64,000 nt of DNA from Clusia tigrina (taxonomy: Eukaryota; Arthropoda; Insecta; Diptera; Clusiidae): positions 128,959,821 through 129,023,820 of the forward strand of contig OV050033.1 of the NCBI GenBank assembly GCA_920105625.2, in the 5' to 3' direction. The notes beneath the pieces are model-generated. The model did no database searches, was not told the origin of the DNA, and saw only the letters and a program-made list of their open reading frames with translations. Below, piece by piece: positions 12,179 to 21,095 of the stretch. The stretch's first letter is position 1. The number at the start of each line of letters is the position of its first letter. Both the position numbers and the translations under genes were made by a program.

Positions 12179-12656
12179 AGTTTTTCCACGTGTTTATTAG
12201 ATACTCTTCTTACCCCCTTTGTGCATTTATTTATGTTGACGATGCAATTTCAATCTGTTGTGAAATTAACAAAGAAAATGCGTTTATAAGTGGAAAAACT
12301 AACGAACTCCTCCGCTGGAACGTTGTGCATGTGCAAATGAGATGGCGAACAGCTGTTTTTGACATTTTTACGCACTGCTTTCGCTGCCTTATTTTTGTTG
12401 TTTGTGGTGGTGGTGGCTTGCCTACAAGACTTGTTGCTACACGTTTGTTTGTCCGCTGGGCGTTTGAATATGAACTTGAATGTGAAATTCCCACTGTGAA
12501 TGCGTTGGTTTTGAATTTTAACTATTGTGAATTATTTATACGTAGCTAATTTTGAAATTTCCGTAGATAATTTTGAATCGTATATATTATTCGTTAAAAG
12601 CAAATTCATTATTCGTTAAAATTAAGACACATTTTTTTGGTTAAATTTTAAAATTA
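12179..12656. other. Region upstream of the helicase gene
   Basis: This contains the 5' untranslated and promoter region of the DHX57-like gene and then AT-rich DNA up to the CsRn1 element. No second gene was recognised. An open frame on the plus strand here lacks any recognisable motif. No core promoter element could be assigned. Confidence 0.5.
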
Positions 12657-12660
12657 CAAA

Positions 12661-13110
12661 TTTGGGTTACGCTCGGGTGTAGCGTATCCAATAATATAAG
12701 AGAAAGAAATAAAATTAAATTATTTTAATTTATTAAATTTAAAATATACTATGACGTATTTGTTGTATCGTATACATAATATAGAATTCGTTTCTGCAAA
12801 TTTCTAGGAATTTTTTTAAGTCCAGCATTTAATATAAATTTTAATTTCACAAAACGCTCTATAACACTCCACACTAGCTTCAGCACAGAAAATGAGAACG
12901 TGTGCACGGCTCCGGCGCTGCGAACGGAAAGAAAGAATGGAAAAGCCGGAAACACGAAGTGTGTTGCTCAGCAGCCAACACAGGCTAGTTCCGGTTTACC
13001 CATAAACACGCTGTGCGACAGCGACAGCGTGTTAATAGATGGCGCGTGGAACTAACGCCTGCTTGCGTCGGCGTACCCGACAACTAGGTGGGGGTAGTGG
13101 TGTCGCCACA
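12661..13110 (-). repeat. 3' LTR of CsRn1 element A
   Basis: 450 bp. On the minus strand it starts TGTGGCGACACC and ends ..GTAACCCAAA. It is identical to the 5' LTR at 17436-17885 except one T/A difference in the AT-rich part near 12715. A minus-strand AATAAA at 12729-12734 could serve as the poly(A) signal. A 68-codon open frame inside the LTR recurs in all three LTR copies and is not taken as a gene. Confidence 0.93.
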
Positions 13111-15243
13111 GGTATTCCTCCCCCAGTGATCGGCGCGGAGAACGATACCCATTTCGTCGGTCGACTCCCCGGCTGTGGTGAGGGTTGGTCCCCTGAGCGG
13201 GGCGGTGGTTGACTCCCTCAGATGACTCCTTGGATGGATCGCTGGCGGGTCATTTGTCGCTGACGATGACGACGGTTGCGGCGATGGCGATCGGGATGGC
13301 GATGATGATCGGGATGGCGCTGATGATCGGGATGGCGCTGATGATCGGGATGCCTGCAGCGATGGCGACGATGTTGAGTCACTCATTTCGAGGTGGGCCG
13401 GCTTCAAGCAGTCCGTAGAGATGGCTTTCTCGACGCCGTTCAAGTCGATGATGAAGCTCTTGTCGTTGACCCGGCGAATTACCTTATGGGGGCCCGTATA
13501 TGGCGGCTCGAGTGGCCTCCGGATTTTGTCCAGCTTGCAGAATACGTGCGTGCAGGTGCGCAATTCTTTGAAGACGAACGGCTTCTGTCTCGAGTGGTTG
13601 GATGCTGGTACTGGCTTGATCGCTTTTACTAGCTTGCGCAACTGCTCGATGAAAACCGGTTGGGCGGTAGGGTCGTTTTGTTGTCCGAAGAATTCCCCCG
13701 GCAGGCGTAGTTGGGTGCCGAAGAGCATCTCGGCTGGAGTTGCTTTGAGGTCCTCTTTGTACGCCGTCCGCATCCCCAATAGCACTGCTGGCAAGGCGTC
13801 TGGCCATGGTGTGTCTGGACTGCACATCAAGGCCGCTTTTAGTGTGCGGTGTAGTCTCTCCACCATGCCGTTTGACTGTGGGTGGTAAGGCGTTGTGTGA
13901 ACATGGTTAGCACCTGTCATTTTTGCGAGAGCCGTGAATAGCTCCCCCTCGAATTGACCCCCCTGGTCGGAGGTGATGGTGAGTGGCGTGCCGACAGTGC
14001 AGACCCAACTGTGAAAGAACGCTCGTGCGACGGTCACAGCTCGAATGTCCGGGAGTGGGACAGCCACCGGCCATCGGGAAAAGCGGTCGATGATGGTCAG
14101 GCAGTGCGACAGTCCTCTCACCAGTGGTAGCTTGATCAGGTCAACATGAACGTGGCAGAACCTGTCATCTGTCTCCCCGAAGCTTTGCAACTCGGCGCGA
14201 TTGTGGCGATGGACCTTCCCCCGTTGGCATGGTTGGCATTCACGGGCCCAGCGGAGCGCGTCTTTGCGCATGCTTGGCCAGAAGTATTTCGCCACCAGAC
14301 GTTTCGCCGTTGCTCGACCACTCTGGTGGGATGATCCGTGTACGATGCCAAACGCCGCTCGACGCAGGTTGGGTGGCAAATAGGGCCGTGTCGCCCCATC
14401 GGTAACCAGACAGTAGATCTCGCTGTCGTTGAAAGCGTGACGATCCAGTTGGATAAGTGGGTTCTCCAGCAGGTGAGGCAGCTCTACGTCAGAGGCTTGC
14501 TCTAGGCTGATAGTGGCTTCGTCGAGGATGGAAGGCATCGAGACGGTACAGGTTCGTGAAAATGCGTCTGCCACAACGTTTTCTCCCCCGGGAACGTACA
14601 CAAATCGTGTGTTGAACTGGAGGATGTAGTCCAGGTGTCGGCTCTGCCTCGGCGTTGCCTTGTCCGAGCGTTGTTGTACGGCGTAGGCGAGCGGCTTGTG
14701 GTCCGTGTGGATTGTGAAGGCGTGTGCCTCCAGGATCCTCCTGAAGTGCCTGACTGCTGCATACACCGCGAGCAACTCCCTGTCGTAGGCGCTGTAGCGA
14801 GTTTCTGGGGGACTGAGCTTCCTAGAGAAGAACCCCAGAGGCTTCCAGGTCCCATCGGGTTGCTCTTGGTTGAGTGCCGCTCCGATGGCGGTGCTCGATG
14901 CGTCGGTGTAGAGAGCGATTGGCGCGGTAGGCGAGAGGAAGGCTGAATCTGCAGCTGCTGCGATACTCGCCTTGCACTGCTGAAATGCCTGCTCCGTTTG
15001 CGTCGTCCAGCTAATCGCCGCCTTCTTCTTCGTTAGGTTTCTCAGAAGCTCGTTGAGCGGGGCCTGTAGTTCCGCGGCGTGCGGTATACACCTGCGGTAG
15101 TAATTAACCATACCCAGGAAACGTCTCAGCTGGGTAGAGTCTGTCGGGCTTGGAAAGGCGTCGATCGCCTCGATCTTTGGGCGCGGGGGCCTGAACCCCT
15201 TCTTTCGAGACTCGATACCCAGCGAATGTAACTTCCTGGGCAC
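13084..15243 (-). CDS. CsRn1 pol, RNase H-integrase part (copy A)
   Basis: Encodes the 3' half of pol. The RT thumb and connection region (FLGMVNYYRRCIP) comes first. RNase H follows with LYTDASSTAIGAAL, the YDRELLAVYAAVRHFR helix and IHTDHKPL. The integrase has an H-x4-H ... C-x2-C zinc site (near HQSGRA and CQPCQRG), the DDE core as HVDLIKLP, TSDQGGQFEG and PQSNGMVERLHR, and a G-P-H-x-V-I-R-R C-terminal segment. The tail (about 13210-13390) is serine/arginine rich and coded by 21-bp repeats of 'SRSSAP'. The frame joins the upstream protease-RT frame only through a one-base skip in a C-rich run near 15190, so it could not be made as one polyprotein without that shift. The stop lies just inside the 3' LTR. 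Confidence 0.88.
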   Translation of the reverse strand: MPRKLHSLGIESRKKGFRPPRPKIEAIDAFPSPTDSTQLRRFLGMVNYYRRCIPHAAELQAPLNELLRNLTKKKAAISWTTQTEQAFQQCKASIAAAADSAFLSPTAPIALYTDASSTAIGAALNQEQPDGTWKPLGFFSRKLSPPETRYSAYDRELLAVYAAVRHFRRILEAHAFTIHTDHKPLAYAVQQRSDKATPRQSRHLDYILQFNTRFVYVPGGENVVADAFSRTCTVSMPSILDEATISLEQASDVELPHLLENPLIQLDRHAFNDSEIYCLVTDGATRPYLPPNLRRAAFGIVHGSSHQSGRATAKRLVAKYFWPSMRKDALRWARECQPCQRGKVHRHNRAELQSFGETDDRFCHVHVDLIKLPLVRGLSHCLTIIDRFSRWPVAVPLPDIRAVTVARAFFHSWVCTVGTPLTITSDQGGQFEGELFTALAKMTGANHVHTTPYHPQSNGMVERLHRTLKAALMCSPDTPWPDALPAVLLGMRTAYKEDLKATPAEMLFGTQLRLPGEFFGQQNDPTAQPVFIEQLRKLVKAIKPVPASNHSRQKPFVFKELRTCTHVFCKLDKIRRPLEPPYTGPHKVIRRVNDKSFIIDLNGVEKAISTDCLKPAHLEMSDSTSSPSLQASRSSAPSRSSAPSRSSSPSRSPSPQPSSSSATNDPPAIHPRSHLRESTTAPLRGPTLTTAGESTDEMGIVLRADHWGRNTCGDTTTPT

Positions 15244-16480
15244 CGAGTTGGCATTTGTCCAAGTTGATGCGTAGGTTCGCCGCTCTCAGCGTCTCCAACA
15301 ATTGGCTCAAATGATGCAGGTGCTCGTCATGCGTCTCGGATGCGATGAGCAGGTCGTCTACGTAGCCCTTCACGAAGGGGAGTTTCCTCAGTAGGTGATT
15401 AATTACCCGCTGAAGCGTTTGCGCGGAGTTACGCAGGCCTAATGGCATACCCACGAACTCGAAGAGGCCGAAAGGTGTTGTGACTGCCGTCTTCGGGTTG
15501 TCAGCTTTGGCAACCGGGATTTGGTAGAAGGCTTTCTGCAGATCGATTACAGAGAATACTTTTCCCCGGCTCTCCTGGATCAGGTCCTCGATGATCGGTA
15601 GAGGATATCGGTCTGGCAAGGTACACGCGTTGAGGCGGCGGTAGTCGCCAGTGGCTCGCCAGCTTCCATTCGGCTTTGGTACCATGTGTAGCGGACTGGC
15701 CCATGGGCTCGATGATGGGCGTACCACCCCCTTGTCGAGGAGGTCGGCGAACTCTTCTTTGGCAGCAGCGAGTCGTTCACCGACGAGTCTACGGGGGCGC
15801 TCGAAAACGGGAGGGCCCACCGTGACGATGAAGTGTTGTACCGGCAAGTCTGGTACAGTGGCCATGACCCCTGCTGGTGAAGCGAGTTGCAGGAAGCGCT
15901 GGACGAGCTCTCTATACCGGTCGCCATGTGGTCCCTCAGGTGCATCAATGCGAGCCACTGTGGAGATGCCGCAGATTCGAGCCGGGTCCATGCGGCCCGT
16001 TGCCGCGATATTGGTAAGGGGGTCTACGATGCGTTGTCCCCTCAAGTCTACCAGAAGCCCATAGTATGCCAGGAAGTCCGCCCCGAGAATGGCAGTTTGC
16101 ACATCGGCCACAGTGAACGCCCAAGTAAAATCCCGACGCAGGGCGAGGTTCAGCTTCAGCGTGAGCTGCCCGTATGTGGCTATCGGCGACGAGTTGGCGG
16201 CGTACAGCGTGAGGCTGTTTCGCTGTAGTTTGCGGGCGACCGTTCCCCTCGGCAGTAAGGAGACCACTGAACCCGAGTCCACGAGAAAGCGAGTGGATGT
16301 CGTTCGATCCATTACGTGTAGGCGTTTTTCGGTTGGTGGTCGGCCGGCGTCGTTCGCCCAAGTCGGCGTCGGCAGCGCTAGTTTCCCGACCGCGTCGAGG
16401 CGGCGGCCACGGCGGCGGCAAAGATACACGGTGGTCGGCACTGCTGTGCTGTCGCCCCGTACTTCAGGTGGTACCAACAT
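15104..16480 (-). CDS. CsRn1 pol, protease-reverse transcriptase part (copy A)
   Basis: The open frame begins inside gag in the -1 frame; functional pol probably begins at the frameshift site at 16381-16387. The aspartic protease has FLVDSGSVVSLLP (D-S-G active site) and AILGADFL. The RT follows with VVRPSSSPWASPLHMVPK, VIDLQKAFYQIP, GMPLGLRNSAQTLQRV and the catalytic YVDDLLIA. The frame is lost after GYRVSKEGVQAP, where RNase H continues in another frame. The intact YVDD and protease site suggest recent activity. Confidence 0.88.
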   Translation of the reverse strand: MLVPPEVRGDSTAVPTTVYLCRRRGRRLDAVGKLALPTPTWANDAGRPPTEKRLHVMDRTTSTRFLVDSGSVVSLLPRGTVARKLQRNSLTLYAANSSPIATYGQLTLKLNLALRRDFTWAFTVADVQTAILGADFLAYYGLLVDLRGQRIVDPLTNIAATGRMDPARICGISTVARIDAPEGPHGDRYRELVQRFLQLASPAGVMATVPDLPVQHFIVTVGPPVFERPRRLVGERLAAAKEEFADLLDKGVVRPSSSPWASPLHMVPKPNGSWRATGDYRRLNACTLPDRYPLPIIEDLIQESRGKVFSVIDLQKAFYQIPVAKADNPKTAVTTPFGLFEFVGMPLGLRNSAQTLQRVINHLLRKLPFVKGYVDDLLIASETHDEHLHHLSQLLETLRAANLRINLDKCQLGAQEVTFAGYRVSKEGVQAPAPKDRGDRRLSKPDRLYPAETFPGYG

Positions 16481-17400
16481 TGGCCAGGCGCTGTAGAGCG
16501 ATTTCGATGCCGGCTGGGGCTGCTGGTTTCAGCGCGACCCCTATGAAGTGGGGGCGTTATTTTACGCAGCAGCTCCTGATTCTCCCGCGTTAGTGCCACG
16601 AGCTGTGCCACTGACTGGCGCAGTGCGGCAAGCTCTGCGTGCACGGAGTTACCCGTTGAATCGTGCGACGATCTGTTCGCGAGTGGAGAGCGGGGTCTCG
16701 GAGACGAGAGTGGAGGTGACGTAGCTGCCACTGTAGGTCCGTTGTCGACCAGCTCGTCAGCTGCCTCTGCGAGCTCCTCCAGACTGGTGCCTTTCAGGAT
16801 TTTGAGTAGCCGTCGCGTTGACGGCGGCATCAGGTCGAGCCACTTCACGCGGATGATGTCATCCGTGGCCCGGTCACCCGCTAGGGAGCGCATCTGTCGC
16901 AGGAGTTGGGACGGCTTCCTGTCCCCCAGCTCGAGTTGGGTGAGTAGTCTGTGGAGCTGTCGATCCGCCGAGTCGGTGAGGCGATTTAATATTGCCGTCT
17001 TCAGCACCTCATACTTGCCCACGGGCGGCACTGTGCGGAGTACATCCGCGACCTCGGAAATAGTCTCCGGGTCGAGCGCCGCAACTACTAGATTGTAGCG
17101 GCTGTTGTCGTTGCGCACATGGTGTATTTGGAACGCGGCCTCGATCTGGTAAAACCACAGATCGGGGTTACTCCTCCAGAAAGGTGGGAGCCGACAGCTG
17201 CTCACCGCCTCGATCGCGGGCGGCGACGAAAAGGAGGCGTGTCCCCCAGGTTCCCCTGCACGGTGTGGCGGCAGGTGGTGTGTCGGTATCAGCAATGGCG
17301 TGGGCATGGCCAGCTGTGCCTGCGCATGCACGTGCGGTGGTTGTGGCTGCTGGTGTGGTGCCGGCGGCGCCGGTCCTGAGGCTGTTGGCGAGTGGAGCAT
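16378..17400 (-). CDS. CsRn1 gag (copy A)
   Basis: 340 codons from an ATG 17 bases after the PBS to a TAG at 16378-16380. A proline/histidine-rich N-terminus is followed by the conserved CsRn1 core 'LPPFWRSNPDLWFYQIEAAF' (about residues 72-91) and 'LTQLELGDRKPSQLLRQMRSL'. The C-terminal finger is C-W-Y-H-x9-C-R-P-P-C, a C-H-C-C arrangement rather than the common C-C-H-C. The frame ends at TCG GGA AAC TAG, where the ribosome can slip -1 into pol. Structural capsid/nucleocapsid protein. Confidence 0.9.
   Translation of the reverse strand: MLHSPTASGPAPPAPHQQPQPPHVHAQAQLAMPTPLLIPTHHLPPHRAGEPGGHASFSSPPAIEAVSSCRLPPFWRSNPDLWFYQIEAAFQIHHVRNDNSRYNLVVAALDPETISEVADVLRTVPPVGKYEVLKTAILNRLTDSADRQLHRLLTQLELGDRKPSQLLRQMRSLAGDRATDDIIRVKWLDLMPPSTRRLLKILKGTSLEELAEAADELVDNGPTVAATSPPLSSPRPRSPLANRSSHDSTGNSVHAELAALRQSVAQLVALTRENQELLRKITPPLHRGRAETSSPSRHRNRSTAPGQCWYHLKYGATAQQCRPPCIFAAAVAAASTRSGN
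16381..16387 (-). promoter_or_regulatory. -1 ribosomal frameshift heptamer GGGAAAC at the gag stop (copy A)
   Basis: Minus-strand G GGA AAC in the gag phase has the X XXY YYZ form and is followed at once by the gag stop TAG. A -1 slip continues as Leu-Ala-Leu-Pro-Thr-Pro-Thr-Trp, exactly the pol frame. Both the sequence and the placement fit programmed gag-pol frameshifting. A downstream pseudoknot was not tested. Confidence 0.8.
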
Positions 17401-17416
17401 CCTATGCGTGTTTTAT

Positions 17417-17434
17417 ATCACGTCGGGGTCACCA
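17417..17434 (-). other. Primer-binding site complementary to tRNA-Trp (copy A)
   Basis: Minus-strand TGGTGACCCCGACGTGAT is an 18-nt match to the 3' end, with CCA, of insect tRNA-Trp. It lies one base inside the 5' LTR end. tRNA-Trp priming is typical of the CsRn1 clade. Confidence 0.9.
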
Positions 17435-17435
17435 A

Positions 17436-17885
17436 TTTGGGTTACGCTCGGGTGTAGCGTATCCAATAATATAAGAGAAAGAAATAAAATAAAATTATTT
17501 TAATTTATTAAATTTAAAATATACTATGACGTATTTGTTGTATCGTATACATAATATAGAATTCGTTTCTGCAAATTTCTAGGAATTTTTTTAAGTCCAG
17601 CATTTAATATAAATTTTAATTTCACAAAACGCTCTATAACACTCCACACTAGCTTCAGCACAGAAAATGAGAACGTGTGCACGGCTCCGGCGCTGCGAAC
17701 GGAAAGAAAGAATGGAAAAGCCGGAAACACGAAGTGTGTTGCTCAGCAGCCAACACAGGCTAGTTCCGGTTTACCCATAAACACGCTGTGCGACAGCGAC
17801 AGCGTGTTAATAGATGGCGCGTGGAACTAACGCCTGCTTGCGTCGGCGTACCCGACAACTAGGTGGGGGTAGTGGTGTCGCCACA
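17436..17885 (-). repeat. 5' LTR of CsRn1 element A
   Basis: 450 bp, the partner of the 3' LTR at 12661-13110 with one difference seen, and also repeated at 23842-24291 through the tandem duplication. Confidence 0.93.
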
Positions 17886-17889
17886 CAAA

Positions 17890-19170
17890 CACATTGAGAA
17901 AAATAATCTAATTAAAAAAAATGACGTGTTGGGATTTATACAGGATTGAAAATCAAAGCCTCGAACTCAAACCACCATTGTGCAGTTTACTAGAAAAGAT
18001 CCTTACCATATGTGAAACCTATTCTTCTAAATGGTACACAGGTCGATATTAGCTCTGAGACTAATTACCTCGGAGTCATTTTGGAGTTATTGTGGAAGGC
18101 TCACCTGACAGGAATCACCAAAAGGGCTTCCTTAATGACATGTAGACGGCTTGCTGGTAAATCTTGGGGATGCATCCAAAATATCGTTCGCTGGATGTAC
18201 ATATACCATGATGGCGAGACCAATCATCACCTATGGTTCTGTAGCCTGGTCAAATAGAGGCAGATTTGAGAAGCGAAATCTGTCTTAAGTAAAGTACGAC
18301 GCCTTGACTGTCTTATCATCACTGGAGCTATGCGCACCTGTCCAACGACAGCAATGGAAGATATACTAGATCTAACACCCTTACATCTATGTAGTAATAC
18401 AAGTTTGCTAGGAAATCTCTTAGCATAATACAAGAAATTATTTCGAGGGAATCAAATTACACCCAAAATATATGGAGTAACAATTCAGCTCAATAATTTG
18501 GTATACTAAAATCTGACAAGGATTTTATGCAAAAAAATTCAACTTTGTACACAAATACAGTACAAAGTGGAGTTGCAAAAAATAATGGAAAGATCTAAAT
18601 GAGACATATAAAAGTAGAGAAAACTCTTTCTTATAGTATACAGAAGGTTCTATGACTATGGACGTAACAGGAGGAGGAGTATTTGGGCCTCGGACCAACT
18701 ACTGGGAACCAATGGGGTCTTTCCCAAGAATTTTTCAAGCGGAGATTCACGCTATTAAAAGATGTGCTCAGATCAACATTGGCAGGAAGTATCGGGGAAA
18801 AAACATCGTGATACTATCCGATAGTCAAGCAGTACTCAAGAGTTTGAGGTCGCCCTTGGTGAGATATAAATTTGTATGGGACTGTATTGGGAACTGAGCT
18901 CCCTAGGCAGTATGAACAAGCTATATCTAATGAGGATTCCAGATCACATAGGAGTGGAGGGAAATTAGAAGCTTGATGGCTTAGCAGGAAAAGCTGGGAC
19001 CTCTCATTTCGACGGCCATGAACCCTTCTGTGGACTATCATCTAACACCATTGGACGTCTGCTGAAGAAGTGTACAGATGCAAAAAAGTCAAACCTGGAA
19101 AACTATTCCGGGATTAAGACAGTCCAAATGTACCATTTGCTGCAGATAACTTCTGTTGTCCTCGAAGTTG
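17890..19170 (+). pseudogene. Decayed LINE: RT tail and RNase H (unit A)
   Basis: On the plus strand an RT thumb segment reads NYLGVILE...KRASLMTCRRLAGKSWG (about 18060-18180). It is followed after stops by an RNase H region (18650-18897) with FGPRTNYWEPMG, a FQAEIHAIKRCAQ helix and VILSDSQAVLKSL. Just past a stop, 'IPDHIGVEGN' marks the RNase H end. Several stops and shifts make it a pseudogene. It is present again at 24296-25576. Confidence 0.7.
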
Positions 19171-19369
19171 AGTTTTGCAAATAAGTTTAAGAAATTGTGT
19201 AAGCGGAATTGTATATTCAAAAATATTTTACTAATTTTTAAATTGCATTATAAACAAATCATAATTATTAACAAGGTATAAATTTGTATCCATTAAAATC
19301 CATTTTTCTCGATAGCACCAACAATTACATTAATATTCCTGAAGATTTCTGCTACAGAAACAATTCATC

Positions 19370-19700
19370 GTGAGTTGTTTCTGTTTCTGTTTCTGCCGTC
19401 AAAAGCCCAGTTTCTGTTGATCCTTATTAATTTAGTTTCTGCAAATGTACTGAATTCTGTTTCTGTTGTAAATGCAATGCATTCTGTTTCTGTTGCAAAT
19501 GTACTGCATTCTGTTTCTGTTGCAAATGTACTGCAATCTGTTTCTGTTGCAAATGTACTGCATTCCGTTTCTGTTGCAAATGTACTGCATTATGTTTCTG
19601 TTGCAAATGTACTGGATTCTGTTTCTGTTGCAAATTTACTGGATTCTGTTTCTGTTGCAAATGTTTTGGATTCTGTTTCTGTTGCTGTTTTTGCTTCATC
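19370..19700. repeat. 27-bp minisatellite (unit A)
   Basis: About ten copies of a 27-bp unit like 'tgtttctgttgcaaatgtactgcattc'. Because 27 is a multiple of three, a 9-residue peptide repeat stays open on the plus strand (V-S-V-A-N-V-L-H-S) and another on the minus strand (H-L-Q-Q-K-Q-N-A-V). Repeated at 25776-26106 with one unit differing by a single base. Confidence 0.92.
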
Positions 19701-19739
19701 TGAATCTGCACCTTTAGCGTTCAATTATTTTCATCTAAT

Positions 19740-20090
19740 TGATAATTGAACTGACTGACGGCTGAAATTGTTTGAGTGCGCCTGATAACGCAGAAGGAGG
19801 TCTCCAATCACTCAAGCCCATACATATAATTCCCATTGTACTATAAACTTGGAAATGGTGGGGTATAGAGTAGTAGTAGGGATAGAGATTTCTGAAAGGA
19901 GATTTACACCTTTTCAATCTTCCTTGTCTATTTTATGAATCCCAAAAGTCTGTCCAAGGATAACGAATGTCTATGTCCAATCCAACTTATCCTAATTATC
20001 GCCTCCTCCTTCTGGCTAAAACAGTTCAAACACATAGAAAATGCTCTGTGCCATCATACTTTTCCTCTAGACAGGAGATACACTACGGAC
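19740..20090 (-). pseudogene. LINE pol C-terminal scrap (unit A)
   Basis: The minus strand reads LSLDRLLGFIK, a stop, then RKIEKV, matching the fragment in helicase intron 7 (7373-7683). It is degraded by stops and recurs at 26146-26496. Confidence 0.55.
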
Positions 20091-20094
20091 TCTC

Positions 20095-20385
20095 GATGAC
20101 GTGATGGTCTATGGTTAGGTCGGCTACTTCTGGGACTACCCTCGGATGTAGACAATGAGGTGGCAATAAGCCACTAGCAGATGTATCATATATTTTCACT
20201 TGATTTCTTTATTTGAATCTGAACACAATTGGAATTTTTATATATACATGTACATATATAATCTCACCTGATCATAGTTGGACAATATAAAGACACCCAT
20301 AATTGCAGTTTATTTACACATTGTTATGAAATCTACAGACTTCTTGTGCGACCCACTGATCCGATCATGTTATCATGCCAGTAAC
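20095..20385 (-). repeat. Dispersed repeat related to 61355-61560 (unit A copy)
   Basis: The reverse complement of 61355-61560 matches blocks here: 'ggttaggtcg-ctacttctgggactaccctcg' at 20118-20151 and a long block ending 'cccactgatccgatcat-ttatca-gccagt' at 20220-20382. The order of the two blocks differs between the loci. One end resembles a mariner-type terminal repeat (acgagggtagtcccagaagta). It may be a short non-autonomous DNA transposon. Confidence 0.55.
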
Positions 20386-20389
20386 GGTA

Positions 20390-21095
20390 AATAAAACAAT
20401 TTCTTAACAATCGGAAATATTTGAAATATAAATGTAGATAAAAGTTTATTATATTCGAGATATAGCGAGAACACACAAATCATATGTCGTCATTTGCGGG
20501 TAATGTGCAAATAATGGTTTGTTTTTATTGATCGGGTTTTATTGTTGCAATACTCCCATGGCGATTATATTGATAATCCATAGACATAAACCAAATTGTT
20601 GATATCGTCTTGAAATAAGATTAAAGTATTGTCGGCCAGTTGATGACGTATTTAAACATGACTAAGTATGAGGAAAATGCATATGAGTGAAGCCTAACTT
20701 CAAACCTGATATATCTGAGTTGACCAACTTCGGTGATCGCTTGGTCAATAACTGCAATTCAAGCCAATATCCGGAGGGAATTTCTTTGGACAGTCAGTTT
20801 AGACGTAGAGGGACAGGTTATACAATTTATAGCACCTTTTATATATTATATGTATATATTTCGTTCAATGACATTTAATCGTATTCTGTCGTACACTAAC
20901 TTTTTTAAATAGGGCCTAAAATTGGGATTTCATAAAAATAACGATGTTCGATTCACCAGGCTGAAGTCGATAAATGTCGTTCACAAGGATATGCCAGAAA
21001 ACATATTTTGGGTAGCAGTGCCTGGTCCGTGGAAGTTCCCGGTTATCTGCCTGCTACCTTCTCTGAAATCATTCGTTATAAAACTGCCCCAACCC
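20390..21095. other. Unassigned AT-rich sequence (unit A)
   Basis: No gene recognised. Short plus-strand open frames (20687-20878 and from 20922) have no known motif and recur in unit B with substitutions. The right edge is the duplication junction. Confidence 0.5.

Larger units (their letters stand above)
12661..17885 (-). mobile_element. Full-length CsRn1-clade LTR retrotransposon (copy A)
   Basis: A 5225-bp element on the minus strand: 5' LTR 17436-17885, PBS for tRNA-Trp, gag, pol (protease, RT, RNase H, integrase), purine-rich tract, 3' LTR 12661-13110. A 4-bp target duplication CAAA flanks it (12657-12660 and 17886-17889). The tRNA-Trp primer and a C-H-C-C gag finger are the known signature of the CsRn1 clade of Ty3/gypsy elements. 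The two LTRs differ at one position that I could find, so insertion was recent. The only coding lesion seen is a one-base frame break between RT and RNase H. There is no envelope gene. Confidence 0.92.
14693..21095. repeat. Tandem duplication, unit A (about 6.4 kb)
   Basis: This segment runs from inside the RNase H part of the CsRn1 pol, through its 5' half and 5' LTR, and about 3.2 kb of flanking DNA. It recurs at 21099-27503 with an offset of 6406 bp (6408 after a 2-bp indel near 20578). I found about ten single-base differences. The edges do not coincide with any element end. Confidence 0.95.

Noticed and set aside
12190..12549. 119-codon plus-strand frame upstream of the helicase
   Set aside because: No recognised motif, cysteine-rich low-quality sequence, and it overlaps the likely promoter region of the helicase on the other strand.
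12749..12955. 68-codon minus-strand frame beginning MFPAFPFFLSV, seen three times
   Set aside because: It lies entirely within the CsRn1 LTR and is repeated only because the LTR is repeated.
19375..19749. Plus- and minus-strand frames with 9-residue peptide repeats
   Set aside because: Explained by a 27-bp minisatellite unit without stops. There is no start context or flanking coding sequence.
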